Assembly: GCA_963829545.1 (NCBI GenBank)
Contig: CAWHIX010000009.1
Coordinates: 62,001 to 126,000 of the forward strand
Length of the DNA: 64,000 bases
Reading direction: 5' to 3'
Source of the DNA: JAXGXJ01 sp963829545
GTDB lineage: Bacteria > Actinomycetota > Thermoleophilia > RBG-16-64-13
Positions 54,415 to 62,488 of the stretch are shown here, in pieces. Every line of letters begins with the position of its first letter. The first letter of the stretch is position 1. The notes beneath the pieces were generated by a model. The model was not told where the DNA came from. It saw nothing but the letters and a program-made list of their open reading frames with translations, and did no database searches. The translations under genes and the position numbers were made by a program.

Positions 54415-55440
54415 ATGGGCCAATACGACAAATACATCTGCACAACGCTCGAGAAGCGTCACCTGCTGCCCGGGCCCACCCCGGAGCAGCGCGACCGGCT
54501 CGCCGACCAGGGCAAGCGCATCGCTATGGAGCACCTGCATTGGATCGACGAAGAGGTCATACCGGGCGCCTATTACGGGGAGACCACCTGGATATGGCCG
54601 CCCAGCTACCCCAACCAGGTCACCTGGGAAGAACTGGCCAAGGTGGGCTACGCGACCCCGGGCATGTTCCCCCACGTCCACGGCTTCCCCGAACTTCTCT
54701 CCTGGTGGGGGACCAACCCCGACGACTTCGCCGACACCGACCCCATGGGCATGCAGATGGACGACGAGATCATCCCTCTGGAATCGAGCTGGGTAGCCTA
54801 CGTCCCGGCCAACATGCCCCACATGCCCGTGTTCCGCACGGGTGTGCGCAGTCAGATCTACACGCGGCCGACCCTGCACTGGGTCTCCGGACCGGGCGGC
54901 GTCTACACGAGAGAGAAGGACGACGAGACCAAGAAGGCCGAGTCGGAGAAGAAGGCCCCCCCGACGGCGCGGCCCGTCGAGCCGAGCGAGTCGAAATACG
55001 CGCGCTATATGGTTCACGGGACTCCGCCGGGTATCGTCAGGCCCGGATTCATGCGTCCCCTGGATCCGGAGTTCACCCGCCCCATGGCCTACATCGACCA
55101 GACGGTCATCCCCGACGCCGAGTTCGGGTGCGACACCAGGTGGTACCTCCCCGGCGACACGTCCAAGGCCGGCCAGGTGATCATGGACGAGCACACCCTC
55201 CCCCATGGCACTTCGATCGCCTGCATCGCCATGAACTACGACGACATCACCGACCTCTGCGCGGAGGTGGAGTTGTGGATCGGCGGGGAGAAGCACGTCA
55301 TCAACAAGGGCTTCTGGGCGTACATCCCGCCCAATGTCCCGCAAGGCCCCATGGTCGTTCGCAACGTCAGCAAGCAGATGTTCTTCATGAGGTCGTGGCC
55401 CATGGGCGAGGGCATCGAGAAGTACCCCGGCGGGCGCTAG
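54415..55440 (+). CDS. bicupin protein (copy 3)
   Basis: 341 residues, two cupin halves joined by a charged Lys/Glu linker (about 165-195). The first half has HVHGFPELLSWWGTNPDDFAD and VPANMPHMPVFRTG; the second has a more diverged motif pair ending IPPNVPQGPMVVRN, where the metal His are largely replaced. So the N-terminal half may be catalytic and the C-terminal half structural. Opens MGQYDKYICTT, like the other cupins here. ATG 54415, 43 bp after copy 2, with only a weak ribosome site. Confidence 0.8.
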   Translation: MGQYDKYICTTLEKRHLLPGPTPEQRDRLADQGKRIAMEHLHWIDEEVIPGAYYGETTWIWPPSYPNQVTWEELAKVGYATPGMFPHVHGFPELLSWWGTNPDDFADTDPMGMQMDDEIIPLESSWVAYVPANMPHMPVFRTGVRSQIYTRPTLHWVSGPGGVYTREKDDETKKAESEKKAPPTARPVEPSESKYARYMVHGTPPGIVRPGFMRPLDPEFTRPMAYIDQTVIPDAEFGCDTRWYLPGDTSKAGQVIMDEHTLPHGTSIACIAMNYDDITDLCAEVELWIGGEKHVINKGFWAYIPPNVPQGPMVVRNVSKQMFFMRSWPMGEGIEKYPGGR

Positions 55441-55455
55441 ACGGGAGGTCCCACG

Positions 55456-56106
55456 ATGGCCAAGACTCTGGAACAACTGGAAGCCGAAATCGAGGCCCTG
55501 AAAGCCCAGGTGGCCGAGGGCGCCTACGCCAAGGACCAACTCGAGATCTGGAAGTTGCAGTCACTCTACTCGCACCTCTACCATGTCGGCAGGCGACGCG
55601 AGGTCCCGGCTCTGTTCGCGCAGACGACTCCCGGCGTCAGCCTGGAGATGGAGGACAGCGGCGTCTACGAGGGCCTCGAGAGCGTCACCCGCTTCTGGCT
55701 CACGATCTTCGACGACGACAAGATCGCCGCCGGACACCTCGCCATCCACATGACCGTCAACCCCGTCGTCGAGATCAGCCCCGACAGGACCAGAGCCAAG
55801 GGGCTGTGGCACTCCCACGGCTATTGCTCTCTGCCCATGGAGGGCGCGCTCAAGCAGTTCCTCTGTCTGGGCAAGTACGACATGGAGTACGTGAAGGAAG
55901 ACGGACTGTGGAAGATCCTCAAGTTCGCCTATCGCCAGACTTTCATGTGCCCCTACGAAGAAGGCTGGGCCAAGGAGCCCGTGGCGGCCAGCATCGCGGG
56001 CTCTCCGGACAACCACCCCGACAAGCCCACCACGCACTACATGCCCTACAGCCGCTACCGCATCAACGTGTTCGGGCCGCCGCCCCCGGAACCATACGAC
56101 GACTGA
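55456..56106 (+). CDS. SnoaL/NTF2-like protein (copy 2)
   Basis: 216 residues. A coiled-coil N-terminus (LEQLEAEIEALKAQV) leads into a SnoaL-like alpha+beta domain: LYSHLYHVGRRREVPALFAQ, GLESVTRFWLTIFDD, then HMTVNPVVEIS and the DGLWKILKFAY strand, followed by a Pro-rich tail. The fold includes ketosteroid isomerase, scytalone dehydratase and polyketide cyclases, so dehydration or isomerisation of a ring or enone is possible. ATG 55456 has GGGAGG upstream, 15 bp after the bicupin. Confidence 0.8.
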   Translation: MAKTLEQLEAEIEALKAQVAEGAYAKDQLEIWKLQSLYSHLYHVGRRREVPALFAQTTPGVSLEMEDSGVYEGLESVTRFWLTIFDDDKIAAGHLAIHMTVNPVVEISPDRTRAKGLWHSHGYCSLPMEGALKQFLCLGKYDMEYVKEDGLWKILKFAYRQTFMCPYEEGWAKEPVAASIAGSPDNHPDKPTTHYMPYSRYRINVFGPPPPEPYDD

Positions 56107-56146
56107 GCCCACGCCGAAGCCTCTCACAGGACGAGCGGAGGAGACC

Positions 56147-56857
56147 ATGAGCGACGATCTCTTGAAGCGGGTCGAAGAGCTGGAGCACAGGTTGGGGATG
56201 CTGGAAGACGTGAACGCCGTCCGCCGTCTCCACCATCTGTACGGCTACTTCATCGACAAGTGCATGTACGACGAGGCGGTGGCCTGCTTCGACGAGGAGT
56301 GCGAGGTCCACTTCTTCGGGGGCATCTTCCGGGGGCTTGCCGGCGCGCGGCGCATGTACTGCGACGGCTTCCGCAACCGTTTCACCGACGGCAAGAACGG
56401 ACCGGTGTTCGGCTTCATCCTCGATCACCCACAGATGCAGGACGTCGTCGACGTCGCTCCCGACCGGCAGACCGCCGAAGCGCGCTTCCGCTGCATGATG
56501 CAGTCGGGCACCCACTACGAGCGCAATCCCAGCCCCAAGGTGGTCGCCCGGCAGTGGTGGGAAGGCGCCCTCTACGAGAACGGCTACATCAAGCGCGACG
56601 GCGTCTGGAAGATCAAGAAGCTCGACTACCGGCCGGTGTGGATCTGCACGTTCGAGAACGGCTGGGCATTCACCCCGCCCGATTTCGTGCCCCTGCTGAA
56701 GACCACTTACCCCGACGATCCTCTGGGTCCGGACGAGCTGACCGACGACCCGCCCCTGCGCTGGCCCGAGCACGAGGTCATGCCCTTCCACTGCGTCCAC
56801 CCGGTGACCGGTGAGCCCATCGTCACGCCGGCGCCCGGGCTGACACCCAGGAGGTAG
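56147..56857 (+). CDS. SnoaL/NTF2-like protein (copy 3)
   Basis: 236 residues. Same plan as the previous gene: N-terminal coiled coil (LLKRVEELEHRLGML), VRRLHHLYGYFIDKCMYDEAVACF, GIFRGLAGARRMY and the DGVWKIKKLDYRP strand, then a longer C-terminal extension ending in TPAPGLTPRR. Copies 2 and 3 are homologous but well diverged, so may form a heteromer. ATG 56147 follows GGAGGAGACC. Its end overlaps the convergent esterase gene by 35 bp. Confidence 0.8.
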   Translation: MSDDLLKRVEELEHRLGMLEDVNAVRRLHHLYGYFIDKCMYDEAVACFDEECEVHFFGGIFRGLAGARRMYCDGFRNRFTDGKNGPVFGFILDHPQMQDVVDVAPDRQTAEARFRCMMQSGTHYERNPSPKVVARQWWEGALYENGYIKRDGVWKIKKLDYRPVWICTFENGWAFTPPDFVPLLKTTYPDDPLGPDELTDDPPLRWPEHEVMPFHCVHPVTGEPIVTPAPGLTPRR

Positions 56858-57773
56858 GCGAGGCGGCGACCCGGCCGCACCGGGCTACGGTAAGGCCCAG
56901 ATGTCTCCCGATGAACGCGAACACGCGCTCGAGGTTCTCCGCGCTTTCGAAGATGGGGTCTTCGTGGCCGGCTCCCTCGAAGATGTCGAGCTCGTATCGC
57001 TCCGGTCCCGCCACCGCGTCGATGGCCCGAGCCAGGTCCAGGGATTGCTGCACCGGCACCACGAAGTCGGCCCGGCCGTGCTGGATCAGGATAGGCGGCA
57101 TCTGAGGGTGCAGGTAGGCTATGGGGCCGGCCATCCGGACCTTCTCCGGCAGGTCGGTGATGCGTCCGCCCAGATACAGCGATTCGGGTGAATCCGCATC
57201 GCGGTGGTCGGCAAGCCGCGCCGGCCCGGACTCGGCCAACTGCTCGTCCATCTTCAGGAAATCGGTCGGTCCGAACCAATCCACCCCCAGCTGCACGTCG
57301 CTGGGGAACTCGGCGTTCCCCAGCGCGGGATCGTCGAACAGGCCCACGCCGGCAGTGACGCACACCATGGCCGCGTAGTTGCCGCCTGAGGAATCTCCCC
57401 AGGCGACGACACGTCGGCCGTCGAGGAGATACTCGGCCGCGTGCGCCCGCAGCCAGCGGATGGCCGCCTTGACATCCTGGATGCCAGCGGGAAACGTCGC
57501 TTCGCCGCTGAGGCGGTAGTTCACGCTCGCCACCGCGTAGCCGCGGGGCAGTCCGCTCAGGAAGGGCAGCACGTGGATGTCGCGCTTGTCGCCGTAGGCG
57601 AAGGCGCCGCCGTGGATGCGCAGCAACACCGGAAAGGGCCCGTCGCCCTCGTCGGGCAGGAATATGTCAAGCCGCTGCGCTGGAGAGAGGTCGGCGTAGG
57701 CGACGTCCAGCCACTTGCGGCGCACGTGGGAGACGTCGGCCTCGGGTCTGACGAGATACTCCACGCGGTCCAT
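56823..57773 (-). CDS. alpha/beta hydrolase (acetyl-esterase type, copy 2)
   Basis: 316 residues. Very similar to the gene at 32774-33719 over about 290 residues. Oxyanion RIHGGAFAYG, nucleophile elbow WGDSSGGNYA, acid QHGRADFVVP, His EGAGHEDP. After FIGRHLG the sequence continues about 25 residues that are not in the paralogue and overlap the SnoaL gene; a frame error near 56890 giving an earlier TAG is possible. Divergent from cupin copy 4. It probably hydrolyses an ester or lactone intermediate of the island pathway. Confidence 0.87.
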   Translation of the reverse strand: MDRVEYLVRPEADVSHVRRKWLDVAYADLSPAQRLDIFLPDEGDGPFPVLLRIHGGAFAYGDKRDIHVLPFLSGLPRGYAVASVNYRLSGEATFPAGIQDVKAAIRWLRAHAAEYLLDGRRVVAWGDSSGGNYAAMVCVTAGVGLFDDPALGNAEFPSDVQLGVDWFGPTDFLKMDEQLAESGPARLADHRDADSPESLYLGGRITDLPEKVRMAGPIAYLHPQMPPILIQHGRADFVVPVQQSLDLARAIDAVAGPERYELDIFEGAGHEDPIFESAENLERVFAFIGRHLGLTVARCGRVAASPTSWVSARAPA

Positions 57774-57874
57774 CCCTTCCCTTGCAGTGTCGTCTTCGGA
57801 TTGTAGCCTGGTTGCCCGACGCGGTAGAGTGGCGAGAACGCCGACCAGGAGACATCAAAAGGGAGGAGTGCCGG

Positions 57875-58351
57875 ATGCCGGACGCCGATACGGCCAAGTA
57901 CATCGTGACCGAACTCAAGATGCCCGAGGAGAAGAAGCGCATAGACGCGGAGTACTCCAAGTTCGCCCGGCGCATCCTGTGGCTGGACGATGAGGTGAGC
58001 GACGGCGCGTTCCATATGAACACCGCCTGGTACCTGAAGGCTGCCGAGACCATGGAGAGCCGCCCCCACGTCCACGAGACCGACGAGATCATCGGCTTCT
58101 TCGGGAACAACCCCGACGATCCCTGGGACCTGGGAGGCGAGATCGAGATCTGGCTGGAGAACGACAGGCATATCATCACCAAGAGCGCGCTCATCTTCGT
58201 GCCGGCGGGGATGAAGCACTGCCCGCTGGTCCTGCGACGCGTCGACCGCCCCATCTTCCACTTCACCACCGTCACCGGTCACAAGTACGAGAAGACCGAG
58301 GACAGCCAAGACGGTCAGGCCGCCCCGGCCGACGCTCCCTCGGCAGGCTGA
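57875..58351 (+). CDS. cupin-domain protein (copy 4)
   Basis: 158 residues. Cupin motif 1 HVHETDEIIGFFGNNPDDPWDLGGE (His-x-His plus Glu) and motif 2 VPAGMKHCPLVLRRVD, complete metal ligand set. It shares the GNNPDD...LGGE string with copies 2 and 3. An extra N-terminal region of about 60 residues is helical. ATG 57875 has GGGAGGAG upstream. Divergent from the esterase. Confidence 0.82.
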   Translation: MPDADTAKYIVTELKMPEEKKRIDAEYSKFARRILWLDDEVSDGAFHMNTAWYLKAAETMESRPHVHETDEIIGFFGNNPDDPWDLGGEIEIWLENDRHIITKSALIFVPAGMKHCPLVLRRVDRPIFHFTTVTGHKYEKTEDSQDGQAAPADAPSAG

Positions 58352-58360
58352 TATCGGCCC

Positions 58361-58906
58361 ATGACGGCCGCCACCCTACAGCTCAAGCTCACGCTGTCCG
58401 GCGTCAAGCCGCCCATCTGGCGCCGGCTCTACGTTCCCGATCAGGTCACTCTGCAGCGGTTGCACGAGATCATCCAGGCGGTAGCCGGGTGGGAAGACGC
58501 TCACCTGCACGAGTTCGCCATCGCCGACAAGCGCTATGGGAAGCCGGCTCCCCACGAGGTCGTCCCTGTCGCCAACGAGACGCTTTACCGGCTGCACAGT
58601 CTTCCCCTGGCCGAGGGGACGGCTTTCACCTACGTCTATGACTTCGGCGACCACTGGGAGATCGAGATCAAGGTCGAAAGTCTGTTCCCCGGCGAACTGA
58701 GTGGAGGCCTGCCGCTCCTGCTGGAGGGCGCGCGGGCCTTTCCTCCCGAGGACTCCGGCGGAGCGTCGGAATACGAGACGATCCTCGACATCCTTGCCGA
58801 CCCCGCGGACCCCGAGTATGACGAGTACCGGCAATGGGTGGGAGAGGATTTCGCCCCGGAACGGTTCGATCTGAAGGCGGCCAACGAGCAGCTGAAGGCT
58901 CTGTAG
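58361..58906 (+). CDS. PRiA4b ORF-3-like protein (IS1096 TnpR-type family)
   Basis: 181 residues. Matches the plasmid pRiA4b ORF-3 family: LKLTLSGVKPPIWRRLYVPD at the start, LQRLHEIIQAVAGWEDAHLHEFAI, YVYDFGDHWEIEIKVE and a C-terminal DPEYDEYRQWVGEDFAPERFD region. The family is often called IS1096 element passenger TnpR, but there is no transposase or inverted repeat nearby, so I do not call a mobile element. Starts 9 bp after cupin copy 4 with no obvious ribosome site. Confidence 0.88.
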   Translation: MTAATLQLKLTLSGVKPPIWRRLYVPDQVTLQRLHEIIQAVAGWEDAHLHEFAIADKRYGKPAPHEVVPVANETLYRLHSLPLAEGTAFTYVYDFGDHWEIEIKVESLFPGELSGGLPLLLEGARAFPPEDSGGASEYETILDILADPADPEYDEYRQWVGEDFAPERFDLKAANEQLKAL

Positions 58907-58927
58907 CCGGCGGCGCCGCCCTCAGGC

Positions 58928-58944
58928 GCGTGCGTCGCGCACGC
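58928..58944. terminator. short hairpin between convergent genes
   Basis: A 7-bp stem GCGTGCG-TCG-CGCACGC in the 48-bp gap between the PRiA4b-like gene and the DUF4037 gene. Weak evidence for a shared transcript end. Confidence 0.4.
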
Positions 58945-58954
58945 TCCGGCGGCC

Positions 58955-59941
58955 CTATTCGACCATCACGTGCAGGCTTCGCAGGCCGTCGTCCTTGATG
59001 CGGGCCTGCACGGCGTGAGCGTGATCGAGGAGGAAGTCGCTGTCGGAGTCGCTCAGCCCCTGCCAGGAGAGTTCAACGATGAGGAGGGCGCTGATCTCCT
59101 CGATGATCCGCTCCCGGCCCTTTGCCTGGCCGAGACCCGCTTGAGCGGGACCGGCCGCGGTCTGCGAGATGTCGGCGTTCGAGGTCGGGCCGTCCGCGCA
59201 AAGCTCGGCGAGCTTCCCGTGGCACTCCTCACCCAGTACGGGCAGGTCCTTCATGCCTCGATGCATCCACTTGTAGAAGGGTCGATACCGCTTGTTCAGA
59301 AGGTAGACCAGCGAGGTGGCCGCCTCGACAAACAGGTTCAGGGCACAATGGGCCGCTACCGGTTCGCCTCGGGCGACGCAGCGACGGTAGTTGTACTGTC
59401 CCGCCTGCCCGGCCGCGGCGCAGCGCGCGGCCATCTTCTTCAGGCGTACGTCCTCGGGATAGAAGGCCAGCAGCCCCTCGCGGAAAGCTGTGAACTCACC
59501 GTGGGGATCGGTGAACACGCGGCCGTTCGTCGCCGTGGCCAAGTAGGTCTCCGGCAGCGAGCGCCACTCGGCAAGCGTGCTGGGAACGTGGTCGTAGCGG
59601 ATGAAGCGACGGTAGAAGTCCGTGACCTCGAACACCCCGGTGCGCTTGCCGGTGTACGGGCCTTCGACCGGCCGCTCGAAACCGCGATAAGGCGAGGGCA
59701 GATCGTCGTAGCGCTTCTGTAGCTCCTCCCCCACCTCGGCGTAGTCCTGCGCCGTCAGCCACAGGCAGAAGCCCGGACCCCAGTCGTGGTCTTGCGAGAG
59801 TTCGTCGTCGAACCCGTAGCACTGCGAGCCCTCCCCCACCAGACCGGCAGCGATCCGCCGCTCGTGGCCCGGGAAGTGCCGAGCTATCATGACGCAGCCG
59901 TGTTCCCGGTAGTACTCCTCGGCGAGTTCCAGACCCTTCAC
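58955..59941 (-). CDS. DUF4037 domain protein (nucleotidyltransferase-like)
   Basis: 328 residues, soluble. DUF4037 marks: GLELAEEYYREHGCVMI, RIAAGLVGEGSQCYGFDDELSQDHDWGPGFCLWL, where GEGS and the paired acids resemble a nucleotidyltransferase site, and FDPHGEFTAFREGLLAFYP-like segments. Function unknown. It follows a TPR gene by 43 bp on the same strand, an arrangement seen elsewhere for this family, so the two may work together. Confidence 0.88.
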   Translation of the reverse strand: MKGLELAEEYYREHGCVMIARHFPGHERRIAAGLVGEGSQCYGFDDELSQDHDWGPGFCLWLTAQDYAEVGEELQKRYDDLPSPYRGFERPVEGPYTGKRTGVFEVTDFYRRFIRYDHVPSTLAEWRSLPETYLATATNGRVFTDPHGEFTAFREGLLAFYPEDVRLKKMAARCAAAGQAGQYNYRRCVARGEPVAAHCALNLFVEAATSLVYLLNKRYRPFYKWMHRGMKDLPVLGEECHGKLAELCADGPTSNADISQTAAGPAQAGLGQAKGRERIIEEISALLIVELSWQGLSDSDSDFLLDHAHAVQARIKDDGLRSLHVMVE

Positions 59942-59984
59942 GCCCCCACCGCCCAGCTCGTCGCCATCGGTGTACGGTCGGCTA

Positions 59985-60818
59985 TCACTCCGCGGTCTCT
60001 TGGGACGAGCGTAGCTTCTCCCGGGCCATGGCCAGATGCTTGTTCGTCTTGGCCCAGTCAGGGTGGTCCCTTCCCAGGACGTTCTCGATGATCTCCATTG
60101 CTTCGGCGAAGCCCTCCGCGGCTCGGGCGAAATCGCCCCTCAAATAGTCGAGCACCGCCAGATTGTTGAGTCCGGTCAGGTAGAGGACGGAATTCGGCCC
60201 CTCGGTCTGCGCATAGGTCTCGAGCGTCTCCGCGAAGTACTTCCGTGCCTCGTCGTGCCGCCCGGTAGCCATCGCGATCGAGGCCAGGTTGTTGAGGGTG
60301 GTCGCGCGCACGACGCCTCGCTTGCCCTCCTTGTTCAGCACGGCCAGGGCCTGAAGATGGAGCTCCTCGGCCTCCTCATACTTCTTCAGATCCTGGTAGA
60401 CGAGGCCCAGGTTGTTGAGGACGCTGAGGTAGATGAAGTGCTCGGTGCCCACCTGCGTCTCGTAGATCCCCATGGCCTCGCGGAACAACGACTCGGCGGT
60501 GACGAAGTCGCCCTTGAGCCGGTAGGTGCCGGCGAGGTTGTTGATGCAGGTGGCGTAGTCCGCGTTCGCCTTACCTCGGGCCGCCGCCTCGATCTCGGCG
60601 GCCTGGAGGAACACGCCCTCGGAATCGTCGAGCTCCTTGAGGGCGCGGAGCACCGAGCCGAGTTCGTTGAGTGCCGCCACGTACTCTCGGGAATCGTCCC
60701 CTTTCTCCTGGCGAACAAGCTCGACCGATTCCCGCAGGAGCGGCTCGACCTCCCGCAGCCTGTGCTCTCCCTGCAGCCGCGCGATCTCGGCCTGGATCTC
60801 GTTCAGCTTCTCGCTCAT
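59985..60818 (-). CDS. tetratricopeptide repeat protein
   Basis: 277 residues, almost entirely helical. About five TPR units of the kinesin-light-chain type (42-residue spacing) are visible, for example YVAALNELGSVLRALKELDD, YATCINNLAGTYRLKGDF, YLSVLNNLGLVYQDLKKYEE, RATTLNNLASIAMATGRHDE and YLTGLNNLAVLDYLRGDF. Serves as a protein-binding scaffold; partner unknown but may be the DUF4037 protein. ATG 60818 follows AGGAGG. Confidence 0.9.
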   Translation of the reverse strand: MSEKLNEIQAEIARLQGEHRLREVEPLLRESVELVRQEKGDDSREYVAALNELGSVLRALKELDDSEGVFLQAAEIEAAARGKANADYATCINNLAGTYRLKGDFVTAESLFREAMGIYETQVGTEHFIYLSVLNNLGLVYQDLKKYEEAEELHLQALAVLNKEGKRGVVRATTLNNLASIAMATGRHDEARKYFAETLETYAQTEGPNSVLYLTGLNNLAVLDYLRGDFARAAEGFAEAMEIIENVLGRDHPDWAKTNKHLAMAREKLRSSQETAE

Positions 60819-60914
60819 GGTGCCCTCCTGGAGAGCAGGGGTTCCGCCGGCATTAACCGTCGTATACTAGCCCAGCGCACGACGCAAGATCATCTACGTG
60901 GAGTCGAGAACCAG

Positions 60915-61961
60915 ATGAACCTGGAGACAGCGCGCCAAGCACTCACCCTCTTGCGGAACGAGGACGATTTCGCCTGGGTGAGCATCATCGAGAGCACAGG
61001 CTCCTCCCCTCGGCACGCGGGCGCCCACATGCTCGTACAGAGTGACGGGACCACAGTGGGGACGATCGGCGGGGGCGCTCTCGAGGCTCGCGCCATCGAC
61101 CTGGCGCGCGACGTACTGCAGGCGGGAGACTCGCGGCTGGCTCAGTTCGACCTCACCAATGACGACGCCGCCGGACTGGGCATGATCTGCGGCGGCGCGG
61201 GCCTGCTCCTCGTCGATTTCGTCAGCCATTCCGACCCGGCAATGACGAGTCTCTTCGGGGCTATCGCCGATTTACTCGACCGTGGCGGCAAAAGTACGCT
61301 CGTAACCATGTTTCCTGTGGAGCCCTCGCCGGGATGGCGCGCCCAAAGATGCCTTGTCTTGGAAGCCGACCGCACCGTAGTCGGAAGCCAGACGTGCGTC
61401 GCGTTGGGGGGCGATGCCCTTGCCTCAAGCCGGCGCGAGCTCGTGGTGGCGGGAGTGAGGATGACGGTACAGGTGGAAGCGATGGGGGGACGCGGCACGG
61501 TCTTCGTCTTCGGGGCGGGCCACTGCGCTCAAAGCCTCGTCCCGCTTCTACGCGCCGTGGCCTTCCGTACCGTCGTCGTCGACGACCGGGCCGAATATGC
61601 GAACCGCGACCGTTTCCCCGAAGCCGACTCCCTGGTCGTGTCGCCAACCTTCGCAAGGGCCGTAGCTGGGCTTCCCATCGACTACGACAGCTATGTGGTC
61701 ATCCTGACCCGCGGGCACCTCCACGACAGGACCGTGCTCAAAGAGGCCCTCCAGACGGAAGCTCGCTATGTAGGCATGATCGGCAGCCGCCGAAAAGTGG
61801 CCCAGACGATGGAGGCCCTGCGCGAAGAGGGCATCGAGGCTGGGCTACTCGACCGCGTCCACGCACCTATCGGTCTGCCGATCGGTGCGGAGACTCCGGA
61901 GGAGATAGCTGTGAGCATCACGGCGGAACTCATCCAGGTGAGGGCTGAGGCGGCCCGCTGA
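60915..61961 (+). CDS. xdhC: XdhC/CoxI family molybdenum-enzyme maturation factor
   Basis: 348 residues. N-terminal XdhC_CoxI domain with STGSSPRHAGAHMLV, GTIGGGALEARAI and a Cys in GMICGGAGLLLVD; C-terminal Rossmann domain with FVFGAGHCAQSLVPLLRA and YVGMIGSRRKV. XdhC proteins sulphurate and insert molybdenum cofactor into xanthine dehydrogenase-type enzymes. No such enzyme is in this window, so its client lies elsewhere. ATG 60915, divergent from the TPR gene. Confidence 0.9.
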   Translation: MNLETARQALTLLRNEDDFAWVSIIESTGSSPRHAGAHMLVQSDGTTVGTIGGGALEARAIDLARDVLQAGDSRLAQFDLTNDDAAGLGMICGGAGLLLVDFVSHSDPAMTSLFGAIADLLDRGGKSTLVTMFPVEPSPGWRAQRCLVLEADRTVVGSQTCVALGGDALASSRRELVVAGVRMTVQVEAMGGRGTVFVFGAGHCAQSLVPLLRAVAFRTVVVDDRAEYANRDRFPEADSLVVSPTFARAVAGLPIDYDSYVVILTRGHLHDRTVLKEALQTEARYVGMIGSRRKVAQTMEALREEGIEAGLLDRVHAPIGLPIGAETPEEIAVSITAELIQVRAEAAR

Positions 61962-62046
61962 CCCCTATGTGTCCGGCTGACTAGCTAGAACGGTCTGGGG
62001 AGCGGATCGACCCCGGGGCAACCGGGATACTTGTCGGCAACCGCCT

Positions 62047-62241
62047 TCACTGCTGGGTGTACTCCGCCTCGACATACTGCCAGGGGGTCTCGTCGGCCAG
62101 ACCGTGTCCCGGCCAATCGACGAACTGCAGGCCGAGCAGCTCGAAGACCTTCGCGGGAGCGACCGGCCTGGCCTGGAAGTCGGGCCGGAAATCCTCGTGG
62201 TACTTGATGAGGGCCGCGGCCGACTTCTCGTAGTCGTACAT
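62047..62241 (-). pseudogene. UroD-domain protein remnant
   Basis: 64 codons only. VFELLGLQFVDWPGHGLADE followed by TPWQYVEAEYTQQ matches the MTVWPGHGVD...FVESEFM region of the 419-residue UroD-domain protein at 45527-46786. The segment before it and about 300 residues after it are missing; the frame stops right after the conserved YVEAEY. ATG 62241 with a weak GAGGG site. The best reading is a decayed or deleted methyltransferase-type gene. The 62242-62488 stretch shows nothing further. Confidence 0.6.
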
Positions 62242-62488
62242 GGGACCCTCTTTGTGCCCGCTGAACTTGCCTAGTAGAACCCCACCGTCGCCGAGACGGG
62301 CACGCGGGCCGCTTCTGGTAAGGTGAGGGCGTCGAGAGCAGCCGGACTTGCCCTCGGTATTCGCTGCGCACGGATCGCTCGCGAATGCCACCCCGGGCGC
62401 GTCCAGCCAGCGATGGAAGGGCCGTTCGCTGCTTCCTTCAGTCCAATTGGTCCCAGTTTTCGAACATGGGATCGCGGCCTCGCGTCGG

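Noticed and set aside
58361..58906. IS1096-type mobile element, suggested by the family name
   Set aside because: No transposase, terminal inverted repeats or target duplication are visible; the PRiA4b ORF-3 family is widely chromosomal.
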